64,000 nt of DNA from JAGLOK01 sp963677605. Lineage in GTDB: Bacteria; Bacillota; Clostridia; Christensenellales; UMGS416. Below, piece by piece: positions 51,355 through 59,538 of the stretch. The position numbers and the translations under genes were made by a program. The first letter of the stretch is position 1; each line of letters starts with the position of its first letter. The notes beneath the pieces are model-generated. The model saw only the letters and a program-made list of their open reading frames with translations. It did not search any database and was not told the origin of the DNA. The stretch lies in contig CAXXDX010000004.1 in NCBI GenBank assembly GCA_963677605.2, positions 1 to 64,000 on the forward strand. The letters are read 5' to 3'.

Positions 51355-53502
51355 TCAATCACCTTGTTCCGTTTCATCATTTTCTTCTTCAGGCGGATAA
51401 TAGAATGTGACTTCTATCACATCGCCCATATATGCTTCATCGCCATACATAGGATATTGGCTGTATACAGTCGATCCTATGCTTTTAACTTTTATCTTAA
51501 GCCCCAGTTCTTCAAGCTTTTTATATGCTTCTATGCTTGTCAATCCTTCTAAATCAGGTATCTCCACTTTCTTTTTTAAATCCTGATCATCCTCATCTTC
51601 AAGGAGTATGAGTGCTTTTGAATAAGGATTAACCACTTCACCGACATCCGGATACTGTGCCACTACGACATTTCCGCTTCCCTCAACAACATAGTCTATT
51701 CCCCTTTCGTTAAGAACGCTTTTTGCATCACCTAACGAAAGATCAAGGATGTCCGGCATTTCATGTCCGGAAACAGAAGAAGAGTCCGAATCTGACATAA
51801 TGCTCATATACGGCAGTGCTTCTTCCAAAATCATTTTAGCATAAGGTGCCGCGGCATAAGACCCAAATCCTACATCACCTTCCGGTTCTTCTACCATAAT
51901 ATATATCACAATTCTGGGTTTGTCTATAGGAGCTGCGACTGCGAAAGTAGCGATATGGCTGTCTTCTATTATAATACCATTTGAGTCATATTTTTTTGCA
52001 CTTCCCGCAAATCCGCCTATATCATATCCGTATATGGATGCAGTAATGCCATTGCCGTTTTGTACAGAAGCCTTTAACAAATCGCATATTATATCAGATG
52101 TGGTATATGATAATATTTGTTCATATTTCTGTGCATTAAAGCTTTCTAAAAGCTCACCTTCAGGTGTGGTAATTTCTTTAACGATATAAGGGGAAATATA
52201 GTTTCCGCCGTTAACTACAGCTGAAAAAGCTGCTGCCATCTGCAATGTTGTAACAGATATTCCCTGTCCGTATCCGATTTCCGCAAGATCGTCGCTTTCT
52301 ACATACTTTGGAGATAAAATATCGCCTTGTGATTCACCATATAGTTTTATTTCGCTTTTTTGGCCGAATCCGAATTTATATATATAGTCGTATATTTGAT
52401 TAGTTCCTGTTTTTAATGCAATGTCCGCAAATGTAAGATTGCATCCATTTTTAAAAGCTTCTGTTAGGTTGACTAAACCATGTCCGCCGTCTTCCCAGCA
52501 GTATATTTCAGAGCCATGTGTTGTGAAATCACCTTCACAGTCAAAGCTGTATCCTTCAAAAATTGCCCCTGTTTCAAGCGCGGCAGCTGCAGCAAAAACA
52601 CCGAATATATTCCCAGGCTCGTATGCATGTGTTATAGCATTGTTCGTTGTAAGCTCCCGCAGTAAATCCATATCATATCTGGGTGGTTCGTTGTTATCAA
52701 AATCAGGTTTATTGCTCATAGCAAGAATTTCGCCGGTATTACAATCAAGCGCAACAGCCGAAGCTGATTTTGCGCCTGTATCTTCTATGCATTGCTTGAG
52801 TGCCTTTTCCATGTAGCTTTGTATAGCTAAATCAATGGTTAATTTTAAATTGTTGCCTTCAATTGGATCTGTATATTCTTCAACTGCTCCGGGCAGTGTC
52901 TGTCCGTCGCGGTCAGTTTCCGTAACAATAGATCCCGGGGTACCGTGGAGTATATTGTCGAAGCGGGACTCTATCCCCTCTAGGCCTTCGCCATCCACTG
53001 AAGTAAACCCCAGAACCTGCGTTAAGAAGCTTCCAAGCGGATAATACCGCTTTTTGTCTTCTGTGAGCGAGACTCCTCCCGAGTCAAGCTCTTTAATTTG
53101 TTGACTTTGTTCCTGAGTAATCTGCCTTTTTAGCCAAACTACAGAGTAGTTCGTTTTCTTGGCTTTTTTCTCAATTATATCTTTATCAATGCCCAATATT
53201 TCATTCAAAGCATTGACTAAGTCCTCAAGTTCTTCCTCTTTAATAGCTTTAGGATGCAACACAACGGTATCACTGGTTACAGACGCCGCAAGAATATTGC
53301 CGTTTCTGTCTTCAATGTTTCCTCTTTGCGGCTCGATAGGAAGTTCACGAACCCATTGTGACGATGCCTTGTCTTTAAGCCACTGAGATTTTACAATCAT
53401 CCAATAACCAAGCCTGAACACAACAAGCAATAAAATAACTGCTATAAACAGACTTAAGAGAAACCTCAGTCTCTTTCTTTGCAAAGCATCAGTTGATGCC
53501 AC
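51355..53502 (-). CDS. SpoVD/FtsI-like PBP with PASTA domains and degenerate active site
   Basis: 715-residue bitopic class B PBP homologue at the ftsI/spoVD position. It has an N-terminal membrane helix (about 14-35), a dimerisation domain starting PQRGNIEDRNGNILA, a transpeptidase fold (about 245-560) and two C-terminal PASTA domains (about 565-630 and 640-705). The catalytic motifs are lost: SxxK reads N298-I-F-G301, SxN reads G353-C-N355 and KTG reads F498-A-G500. I checked the first on the bases at 52600-52620. Flanking family sequence is well kept (HAYEPG, AAAAALETG, IGYGQGISVTTLQMAAAFSAVVNGG, APIDKPRIVIYIMVEEP). The pattern fits long-term selection as a non-catalytic protein. The start is a GTG with a GGGGGTG site. 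The neighbouring ftsW keeps its catalytic Asp. Confidence 0.88.
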   Translation of the reverse strand: MASTDALQRKRLRFLLSLFIAVILLLVVFRLGYWMIVKSQWLKDKASSQWVRELPIEPQRGNIEDRNGNILAASVTSDTVVLHPKAIKEEELEDLVNALNEILGIDKDIIEKKAKKTNYSVVWLKRQITQEQSQQIKELDSGGVSLTEDKKRYYPLGSFLTQVLGFTSVDGEGLEGIESRFDNILHGTPGSIVTETDRDGQTLPGAVEEYTDPIEGNNLKLTIDLAIQSYMEKALKQCIEDTGAKSASAVALDCNTGEILAMSNKPDFDNNEPPRYDMDLLRELTTNNAITHAYEPGNIFGVFAAAAALETGAIFEGYSFDCEGDFTTHGSEIYCWEDGGHGLVNLTEAFKNGCNLTFADIALKTGTNQIYDYIYKFGFGQKSEIKLYGESQGDILSPKYVESDDLAEIGYGQGISVTTLQMAAAFSAVVNGGNYISPYIVKEITTPEGELLESFNAQKYEQILSYTTSDIICDLLKASVQNGNGITASIYGYDIGGFAGSAKKYDSNGIIIEDSHIATFAVAAPIDKPRIVIYIMVEEPEGDVGFGSYAAAPYAKMILEEALPYMSIMSDSDSSSVSGHEMPDILDLSLGDAKSVLNERGIDYVVEGSGNVVVAQYPDVGEVVNPYSKALILLEDEDDQDLKKKVEIPDLEGLTSIEAYKKLEELGLKIKVKSIGSTVYSQYPMYGDEAYMGDVIEVTFYYPPEEENDETEQGD

Positions 53503-53528
53503 CTCTTACACCCCCATGTAAACTAAAT

Positions 53529-53957
53529 TTAATCTGTATTTTTCAAGTTAGCTGTTCCGTCAGCTGTGTCAACATACTCCACCTGATATGAATTCGGAAG
53601 GGACATTCCCATGCTCTCTGCTGTTGCTTTTATGCTCTCTATATTTAATGCATTAATTTTTTCAGCTTCAAGCATGCTGTTTTCCTGCTCAAGTTCGCGA
53701 ATCTGTGAGTTTACCTGATTTATCTCCATTTGTACGCTTGATATCATGCTTTTGAAGAAGATCATTCCAAACCATGACATGAATAAAAGGACTATCACCA
53801 AAAACATCATCAGATATACACTTTTTTGCGAAACTTTTTTACATTCGGTTTTATGATGGAGGTTATATTTAAATTCCATCTGTCTGTTTCTTGTATATAT
53901 TGCGTTGTCAGCTTGTGCCGTATAATGATATCTACGTTGCGTTGATGTCATTAACAT
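53529..53957 (-). CDS. ftsL: FtsL-like septum protein
   Basis: 142-residue bitopic protein with a basic cytoplasmic N-terminus (1-45), one membrane helix (about 47-68) and an extracytoplasmic coiled coil (about 70-115, QMEINQVNSQIRELEQENSMLEAE). The fold, size and position between rsmH and the PBP gene identify an FtsL equivalent; sequence alone is poorly conserved in this family. In other bacteria it forms a complex with FtsQ/DivIB and activates FtsW/FtsI. Confidence 0.8.
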   Translation of the reverse strand: MLMTSTQRRYHYTAQADNAIYTRNRQMEFKYNLHHKTECKKVSQKSVYLMMFLVIVLLFMSWFGMIFFKSMISSVQMEINQVNSQIRELEQENSMLEAEKINALNIESIKATAESMGMSLPNSYQVEYVDTADGTANLKNTD

Positions 53958-53980
53958 TTTAATCGCCCACTTTCCCTTTA

Positions 53981-54934
53981 TTATTCTTCAGTCTTTTTCC
54001 TGAAACATCTAAGTTTTGCACTTGATGCTCTAGGGTTTTCTTCCAGCTCTTTCTCATTTGCGGTTATAGGTTTTTTAGTAACCATTTTTCCCTGAGGTTT
54101 TTTGCCGCAAACGCATATCGGAGCGTCATTCGGACAGGTGCACGGGTTTTCCATTTCACGCATAGCGTGCTTAACAGCTCTGTCCTCGAGAGAATGAAAT
54201 GTTATAACACACAGGTTCCCATTCTCATTCAAAAGGCCTATCAATTCTTTTATTGTCTCTTTAAGACCTTCCAGTTCACCGTTTACTTCTATTCTCAATC
54301 CCTGAAACGTACGCTTTGCAGGATGTCCGCCTTTACGCCGTGCAGGAGCGGGTATAGCTTCTTTTATTATTTCCACAAGCTCAAAGGTAGTCTCCACTGG
54401 TTTTTTGCTTCTTGCCTGAACTATCTTCTGTGCTATGCGTCTTGAAAACTTCTCTTCTCCGTACTTGAAAAGCACATTTGCTATTTCACGTTCAGAGTAT
54501 TCGTTAACCACTTCATAGGCAGTTAATGCATCATCAGGATTCATCCTCATGTCCAGAGGCGCATCATATCTGTATGAAAAGCCTCTTTCCGGCGTGTCCA
54601 GCTGATGCGATGACACTCCAAGGTCAAGCAGTATGCAGTCAACACCTTTATAGCCTTTTTCTTTGGCTATCTTTACAGCATCTTTATAGTTGCCGCGAAC
54701 AGGTATAAACCTTTCTCCAAACCTTTTAAGTCTTTCACCAGCAGCTTTTAGTGCCACAGGATCACGGTCAATACCGATTAGTATTCCATCAGGTGATGTT
54801 TCTTCGAGCATTCTTTCCGAGTGCCCTCCTCCGCCAAGTGTGCCGTCAATCATCACCATCTTAGGTTTTAATAAAAATAAGGCCGTCACATCATCAATAA
54901 GGATGGGGGTATGTTTGAAATTTGCGGCGGCCAT
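53981..54934 (-). CDS. rsmH: 16S rRNA m4C1402 methyltransferase RsmH (MraW)
   Basis: 317-residue SAM-dependent methyltransferase acting on C1402 of 16S rRNA. The start FKHTPILIDDV, motif I MIDGTLGGGGHSERML and ILLDLGVSSHQLDTPERGFSYR are diagnostic, and VITFHSLEDRAVKH is the C-terminal motif. An extra cysteine group (CTCPNDAPICVCGKKP) near the end could bind a metal and occurs in many Firmicutes homologues. It overlaps the mraZ stop by 1 base. Confidence 0.96.
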   Translation of the reverse strand: MAAANFKHTPILIDDVTALFLLKPKMVMIDGTLGGGGHSERMLEETSPDGILIGIDRDPVALKAAGERLKRFGERFIPVRGNYKDAVKIAKEKGYKGVDCILLDLGVSSHQLDTPERGFSYRYDAPLDMRMNPDDALTAYEVVNEYSEREIANVLFKYGEEKFSRRIAQKIVQARSKKPVETTFELVEIIKEAIPAPARRKGGHPAKRTFQGLRIEVNGELEGLKETIKELIGLLNENGNLCVITFHSLEDRAVKHAMREMENPCTCPNDAPICVCGKKPQGKMVTKKPITANEKELEENPRASSAKLRCFRKKTEE

Positions 54935-55374
54935 TAAATACTTCTTCCTTGCGCTTTTATATTCCTTAACGCTGTTTTCATTCCATTAGGATCTTTGTTG
55001 GATTCCAATGTCTCGCTGTCCCACATTTCGATTCTTGCACCGGCTCCGATGATTATTGCATCTTTGTTTATTCCGGCATATTCCCGTAAATCCTGCGGGA
55101 TAACTATTCTTCCCTGTTTGTCTAGCGAAACTTCTGCTGAGTTTGAATAAAACTCTCTCTGAACTTTAGCTATGCTTTCATCAAACAGCGATTCTCCCAT
55201 AAGCTTGTCGCCTATTGCATCAAACACAGCATTGGGGAGAACATATAAGCACTTATCATGGAATCCTTTGCATACAACAAAGTTATCCCCGAGGTCATCT
55301 CTGAACTTTGAGGGGATGAACGCGCGGCCCTTGTCGTCCACAGTATGCGTGTATGTTCCCATGAAACGCGGCAT
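54934..55374 (-). CDS. mraZ: Transcriptional regulator MraZ
   Basis: 146-residue regulator of the division cluster, made of two AbrB-like MraZ repeats. The first has GTYTHTVDDKGRAFIPSKFRDDL, the second EVSLDKQGRIVIPQDLREYAG; both DKGR-type motifs are intact. MraZ forms rings that bind direct repeats upstream of its own operon and usually repress it. The ATG at 55374, preceded by GGAG at 5-base spacing, was preferred; an ATG at 55389 is the alternative. Confidence 0.94.
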   Translation of the reverse strand: MPRFMGTYTHTVDDKGRAFIPSKFRDDLGDNFVVCKGFHDKCLYVLPNAVFDAIGDKLMGESLFDESIAKVQREFYSNSAEVSLDKQGRIVIPQDLREYAGINKDAIIIGAGARIEMWDSETLESNKDPNGMKTALRNIKAQGRSI

Positions 55375-55413
55375 CAATACTCCATTCATATTCTGTTGTA
55401 TTGGCTAATTTCT

Positions 55414-55476
55414 CACCACTATTAACCACATTTAAACACTATAGTGATATTATAACCCATTTCAATGCATTTACAA
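55414..55476 (-). promoter_or_regulatory. mraZ promoter and MraZ-box-like repeats
   Basis: On the minus strand, a -35 box TTGTAA (55476-55471) and consensus -10 TATAAT (55454-55449) have a 16-base spacer. Downstream, at about +13 to +28, are the direct repeats GTGGTT-AATA-GTGGTG (55429-55414), 10 bases apart. These match the spacing and core of MraZ operators described in other bacteria, and their position fits autorepression. Confidence 0.6.
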
Positions 55477-55613
55477 CCCATTTTCTAGATATCCTAGAAA
55501 AAACATCCTTACGATTTTCGGTTTTTCGGAAGTGCGTTTTTGTCATAAATACATGTGTTCGCATTATTTGGGTATTTCTTAAAAAAAGTGTTGGGATTTC
55601 ACTGAAATTATCA

Positions 55614-55627
55614 GTGGTGTGAAGTGG
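55614..55627 (+). repeat. GTGGTGTGAAGTGG repeat, copy 1
   Basis: Exact 14-base copy of the element at 55722-55735, here followed by AG. It contains two GTGG cores 10 bases apart (GTGGTG-TGAA-GTGGAG), the MraZ-box pattern, but reads on the strand opposite to mraZ. It lies in the 370-base non-coding gap upstream of mraZ. Confidence 0.6.
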
Positions 55628-55667
55628 AGAAGATCTTTATAGCTGATAATTTTTAAACCATATTAAT

Positions 55668-55691
55668 AAAAAACAGGCTGTATTAGCCTGT
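55668..55691 (-). terminator. Terminator after the metallophosphoesterase gene
   Basis: On the minus strand, a 7-bp stem ACAGGCT (55691-55685) with AGCCTGT (55679-55673) and a 5-base loop is followed by a T-run (55673-55668). Confidence 0.8.
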
Positions 55692-55721
55692 CTATCTCTT
55701 AAATTATTTTGTTATTATGCT

Positions 55722-55735
55722 GTGGTGTGAAGTGG
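55722..55735 (+). repeat. GTGGTGTGAAGTGG repeat, copy 2
   Basis: Second copy, 108 bases from the first and on the other side of the terminator. It is followed by GGGGG and, 11 bases beyond the second core, by ATGG. Both copies are preceded by ATTAT a few bases upstream. Confidence 0.6.
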
Positions 55736-55747
55736 GGGGAAAATGGT

Positions 55748-56443
55748 TTAAAGTAGTTTAACGGGTTGGAAATTTAAAAAATCACATGCCGTCATACGAT
55801 ATTCAACTCCCCTTAAGTTGCCTTCAAACGCCGATGCGGCTCCGAATCCGTGAAGATGTCCGTAAATAACAACATCAGGATCAATCGCTTCAAGTTGTTG
55901 GGTGAAAAGATTCTCTTCCTGTTTGTCATTAAACGGAGGATAATGCATCATTACTGCAAGTTTTGTGTTTTCATCCTGTTCCCGTTTTGCTCTCATCAAT
56001 GAGAGCTTTAGTCTCTCCGCTTCCCTTTTATATATCTTTTCGTCATCAGGGCCAAACTGCTTTGATCCAGGGCATGTCCATCCTCGCGTTCCGCACAAAA
56101 CATATTCGCCTATCCTTACCGCATCATTTTGTATTGCATGCATTTTGTCGGGAAGTATGTTGCGAAGCTTTGTTAGCGACTGCCACCAGTAATCATGGTT
56201 GCCTTTTAGAATCACTTTGTAGCCCGGCATTGATGAAATCTTTTCAATATCCTCCATAACGTCATCATAGTTCATTGCCCACGATATATCACCGGCTATA
56301 AGAACTACGTCATCTTCATCTATGTTTTCTTTCCAGGAACTCGATATTTGCTGCCAATGGTCCGTCCAGTGATCTCCAAAGATGTCCATCGGTTTATCAT
56401 TATTCCCCGGAAGATGTAAATCTGATATAGCATATAAGCTCAT
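55748..56443 (-). CDS. Calcineurin-like metallophosphoesterase
   Basis: 231-residue cytosolic phosphoesterase. The five metal-site motifs are visible: ISDLHLPG (residues 6-13), LIAGDISWAMN, LKGNHDYWW, MMHYPP and IYGHLHGFG. It belongs to a Firmicutes group annotated only as metallophosphoesterase; the substrate is unknown. It lies 23 bases after the zinc-ribbon gene and ends at its own terminator before the mraZ region. Confidence 0.88.
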   Translation of the reverse strand: MSLYAISDLHLPGNNDKPMDIFGDHWTDHWQQISSSWKENIDEDDVVLIAGDISWAMNYDDVMEDIEKISSMPGYKVILKGNHDYWWQSLTKLRNILPDKMHAIQNDAVRIGEYVLCGTRGWTCPGSKQFGPDDEKIYKREAERLKLSLMRAKREQDENTKLAVMMHYPPFNDKQEENLFTQQLEAIDPDVVIYGHLHGFGAASAFEGNLRGVEYRMTACDFLNFQPVKLL

Positions 56444-56466
56444 TAACTGTAATTCTTTCCGTTTGT

Positions 56467-56850
56467 TTAAAGTTCCTCGTCTTCGTCATAATCCAAATCA
56501 TAATCTTCATCATCAAGATCATCTTTTATATCATCTGGAACAGCTTCTTCATCATCTTCGTCGTCACCCAAATCTATTTCGGATATCTCCATATCAGCTG
56601 GAGTTATTGACTGTTCAATCACATCGCTGTTCTCATCTTCAAGAGTTTCAACAGTGTCCATCATATCAGCTAAACACACTTTACAAAGCTCATATCCCTT
56701 TGCAACAAGACGTTCGCCGCATGAAGGGCAAAGCTCAGCTTTAGGGGCTGTTGTTTTGTCACCGTTTAAAAGTTTATTGCAGACTTTACAATATTTCTCC
56801 CCTTCTTTGACATAATTCAGATCACATCTTTCACATTTTTTGATAGCCAT
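56467..56850 (-). CDS. Double zinc-ribbon protein with acidic tail
   Basis: 127-residue protein with two short zinc-ribbon units: CERCDLNYVKEGEKYCKVC (about 6-24) and CPSCGERLVAKGYELCKVC (about 41-59), each CxxC-CxxC. The C-terminal half (about 66-127) is extremely acidic and low in complexity (runs of Asp/Glu), so probably disordered. I know no defined function. Zinc ribbons of this type bind nucleic acid or protein; the acidic tail argues for a protein or RNA-polymerase partner, as inference. Cotranscribed with the phosphoesterase gene. Confidence 0.75.
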   Translation of the reverse strand: MAIKKCERCDLNYVKEGEKYCKVCNKLLNGDKTTAPKAELCPSCGERLVAKGYELCKVCLADMMDTVETLEDENSDVIEQSITPADMEISEIDLGDDEDDEEAVPDDIKDDLDDEDYDLDYDEDEEL

Positions 56851-56993
56851 AACCTATTACACCTCGGTATTATATTGCGATTAATCAGTTTGGAAAGTTA
56901 TCTATCCATCCTGCAATAATAAATATAATCATATTTTATTATATAATCAACAATTTTTTTTATTAATTATTTTGTAAAGTTTTCTTAAAACAC

Positions 56994-57022
56994 TTGTATT
57001 TTTTTTAATTATTTATTATATT
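56994..57022 (+). promoter_or_regulatory. Promoter of the CAP-domain gene
   Basis: A -35 box TTGTAT (56994-56999) and -10 box TATATT (57017-57022) with a 17-base spacer, in a very A+T-rich gap of about 210 bases between divergent genes. The background composition makes chance matches likely. Confidence 0.4.
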
Positions 57023-57063
57023 ATATATATCAATTTTATTATATTTTATATCGGGAGATGAAT

Positions 57064-57795
57064 ATGCATAAAAAGCTTTTGGTAAGCTTTGTCTACATTT
57101 CAATATTTATTATCGTTTTCGCTCAGGCGTCATATGCCTGCGGCGAGGTTAGCTCCCCTCAAAAAACCCAATATGAATATAAAAATTCAGGATTTCAAAT
57201 GTATACAGGAAAATTCGGTTCTAATAACTCTGCACCGACAGATGCGTTCAAACTGATACGTTCTGACTTTCCAATCGTTGATTATGATATCTCGTCCGAA
57301 TCAAACAGCAGTCCAAATGATGATGTCAAAATAATCTACTCTCCTGATTTGCCTACACCACTAAACGGTAGCTCAATAAAGGAAGAAGATGCAAACATAT
57401 ATCTTGCTCTTGAAATGGAATTGGTCAAAAAAGTCAACGAAGCAAGAGTTGCTGCAGGTCAGGATGAGCTTATTTACTGCGAAGAACTTTCATATTTTGC
57501 AAGAAATCACAGCAAAGAAATGTCTGAAAAACATTTCTTCTCACATAATTCTCCCTATAGCGGAAGCTATGTAACCAGACTTTATGCCAGCGGAATAAAT
57601 TATATCTCTTCAGGTGAGAATATCGCAAGATTCAGCGATATAGAAAGCGCCCACGAAGCACTGCTTAAATCTTTCGGTCACAAGAAAAACATGCTTTCTC
57701 CAAAGTATACGCATGTTGGAATAGGGATAACATGGGACGAAAAACTCGAAGTATACTGTATCACCCAATGGTTTGCCAAATTTTATGAAGACTAA
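57064..57795 (+). CDS. Secreted CAP/SCP-domain protein
   Basis: 243-residue exported protein with a signal peptide (about 1-26, ending ASYAC). A Ser/Asn-rich linker follows (to about 110), then a C-terminal CAP (cysteine-rich secretory/PR1-like, YkwD-type) domain. CAP motifs include LVKKVNEARVAAGQDELIY, LSYFARNHSKEMSEKHFFSHNSP, INYISSGENIARF and HVGIGITWDE. The histidines and glutamate of the CAP cavity are present. Bacterial CAP proteins are often linked to the wall or spores, but the activity is unknown. The ATG at 57064 has GGGAG at 6-base spacing; the ATG at 57058 is too close to it. Confidence 0.87.
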   Translation: MHKKLLVSFVYISIFIIVFAQASYACGEVSSPQKTQYEYKNSGFQMYTGKFGSNNSAPTDAFKLIRSDFPIVDYDISSESNSSPNDDVKIIYSPDLPTPLNGSSIKEEDANIYLALEMELVKKVNEARVAAGQDELIYCEELSYFARNHSKEMSEKHFFSHNSPYSGSYVTRLYASGINYISSGENIARFSDIESAHEALLKSFGHKKNMLSPKYTHVGIGITWDEKLEVYCITQWFAKFYED

Positions 57796-57801
57796 GATAA
57801 A

Positions 57802-57830
57802 AGCTGAGTTAATCTAAACTCAGCTTCTTT
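57802..57830. terminator. Bidirectional terminator between CAP and EFR1 genes
   Basis: A 9-bp stem AGCTGAGTT (57802-57810) with AACTCAGCT (57817-57825) and T-rich flanks on both strands. It overlaps the last codons of the EFR1 gene. Confidence 0.75.
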
Positions 57831-58728
57831 TATTTTTAATCCAATATTTTATAGTATCCATTCTCCACTTTCTCACTATCGACGGAAACTCTCTCCAAAA
57901 TATTTCTTTATAGCCGTCTGCAGACTTTTTAAAAAGACTGTCGCGTTTTTTTAATGTATATCTGTTTTCGCCTTTTGTGAGCATGCCAAAGTCAATAGCA
58001 TTTGAAGGACAATGGTTCATACATCTCAAGCAATGGAGACATTCTCTACTATCATTTACCTTAATTGTTTTCTCCAGCCTTGTTAGATTTTTCTCGGGGC
58101 ATTTTTTAACGCACAGTCCGCATTGAGTGCATCTTTTTTGATCAATAGTTAGTGTCGGATATTTCGTTATCTCAATGTCTTTAACAATTCTCTTTTTAAA
58201 GCCACCTAAAAACATTCTCTTGTTTTTAATTTTGTTGTTCTCAGAATATGCTGCAATAATTTCATCGCAGTATTTTTCGATTTTATTTTCAATATCATCT
58301 TCAAAAAACATTACAGACTTATATTCAAAACTATTTTCGTCTTTCCTTGCGGATATCCCGCATGATGGAGCTTTAAAGCTCTTTTGTGCAATAAGATTGT
58401 AATCTTTCTTTCCAACCATTTTTTCAAAATCATAGAAAGCCTGAGCATCAAATCTCGCATACGTCGAGAACAAGAAATATTTATTATTTGCTGAAAGGTT
58501 TTTAATTTTAATAATTGCTTTGTCGAATATATCTGGATATGAAAATTTGTATACTGGAAAGCCGAACCCAATAACTGTATTAGTATCTATTTTCTTATTA
58601 TAATCGTTAATGTTTTCTATAGAAACAAGCTCTGCCCTATTTCCCAATCCATCCAGCTTCTCCTTTATCTTTTGGGCTATAAGTTCGGTATTGCCTGTTC
58701 CCGAAAAGTAAAAAATCACACAATCCAT
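57820..58728 (-). CDS. EFR1-type flavodoxin/ferredoxin fusion protein
   Basis: 302-residue redox protein with an N-terminal flavodoxin-like domain (IFYFSGTGNTELIAQKI, FMN phosphate loop at about 6-22, to about 165). It is followed by two [4Fe-4S] ferredoxin motifs (CTQCGLCVKKCPEKN at about 200-214 and CLHCLRCMNHCPSNA at about 229-243). It matches the EFR1 family of Clostridia. It probably transfers electrons between flavin and Fe-S partners; the partners are unknown. Possibly cotranscribed with the following amidohydrolase and radical SAM genes, which are encoded upstream on the same strand. Confidence 0.87.
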   Translation of the reverse strand: MDCVIFYFSGTGNTELIAQKIKEKLDGLGNRAELVSIENINDYNKKIDTNTVIGFGFPVYKFSYPDIFDKAIIKIKNLSANNKYFLFSTYARFDAQAFYDFEKMVGKKDYNLIAQKSFKAPSCGISARKDENSFEYKSVMFFEDDIENKIEKYCDEIIAAYSENNKIKNKRMFLGGFKKRIVKDIEITKYPTLTIDQKRCTQCGLCVKKCPEKNLTRLEKTIKVNDSRECLHCLRCMNHCPSNAIDFGMLTKGENRYTLKKRDSLFKKSADGYKEIFWREFPSIVRKWRMDTIKYWIKNKRS

Positions 58729-58736
58729 TTATGCTC

Positions 58737-59528
58737 CTACATATTAAGCAGCTTTTTTGAGTTTTTATATAACAGCATCTCTTTTTCTTCGTCGGTGAAA
58801 TCCAGCCTTTTTATAATGTCAGCCTGTTCTTTTGCGCTGTCCCAAGGGCTGTCTGATCCGAAAACCACTTTTTCCACTCCGTGCTTTTTAATAAGCTCAG
58901 TATACTTTTTGTCTCCTAATATATAGTGGCCAAATGAAGTATCAATATATAAGTCCAGCGGTGTCAGGATCTTATAAACTTCATCATACATCCTGTGACC
59001 TCCCATATGTGCGCCTACGACAATAAGTTCAGGTATATCAATTACTACATTTTTCATATGCTTCGGCGTGTTTCTTATAAGGTTAGGAAAAGATATGTCA
59101 TATCCGCAGTGAAACATTGCAATCATCTTTTCCTGTGCGACTTTTTCGTAAATAGGATACACTTTTCTATCATCCGAGAAATACCCCTGATAATCAGGGT
59201 GAAATTTTATTCCTTTTATACCTGCGGCTTTTATCCTGTCAATCTCGTTTTCCCAATCGTGATAATCGGGATGAATAGTTCCGAAAGGTACTATTTTGTC
59301 GCTCATTATCGAAATTGCCCAGTCATTGATTATCGGCGTCTGTTTAGGTTTTGTTGCAATGGTATGAACTACGCTTATATCAACATCCATTTTCTCCATC
59401 GAGTCCAGAAGTCCGGATAAGCTTCCATCATGCTGAGGAACAGTGTTTTCTGCCATCTTAGAAAGCGATGCAATCGCTTTTTCATATATATCATCTGAAA
59501 AGCAGTGTGTATGAAAATCAATTAACAT
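58737..59528 (-). CDS. Amidohydrolase-superfamily TIM-barrel hydrolase
   Basis: 263-residue metal-dependent hydrolase of the amidohydrolase_2 type. The start HTHCFSDD gives the HxH metal motif, GIKGIKFHPDYQGY and a central His follow (VVGAHMGGHR), and the catalytic Asp is in FGSDSPWDS. It could be a decarboxylase or hydrolase; the substrate cannot be assigned. It lies 10 bases after the radical SAM gene. Confidence 0.85.
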   Translation of the reverse strand: MLIDFHTHCFSDDIYEKAIASLSKMAENTVPQHDGSLSGLLDSMEKMDVDISVVHTIATKPKQTPIINDWAISIMSDKIVPFGTIHPDYHDWENEIDRIKAAGIKGIKFHPDYQGYFSDDRKVYPIYEKVAQEKMIAMFHCGYDISFPNLIRNTPKHMKNVVIDIPELIVVGAHMGGHRMYDEVYKILTPLDLYIDTSFGHYILGDKKYTELIKKHGVEKVVFGSDSPWDSAKEQADIIKRLDFTDEEKEMLLYKNSKKLLNM

Positions 59529-59538
59529 AATCGCTCCT

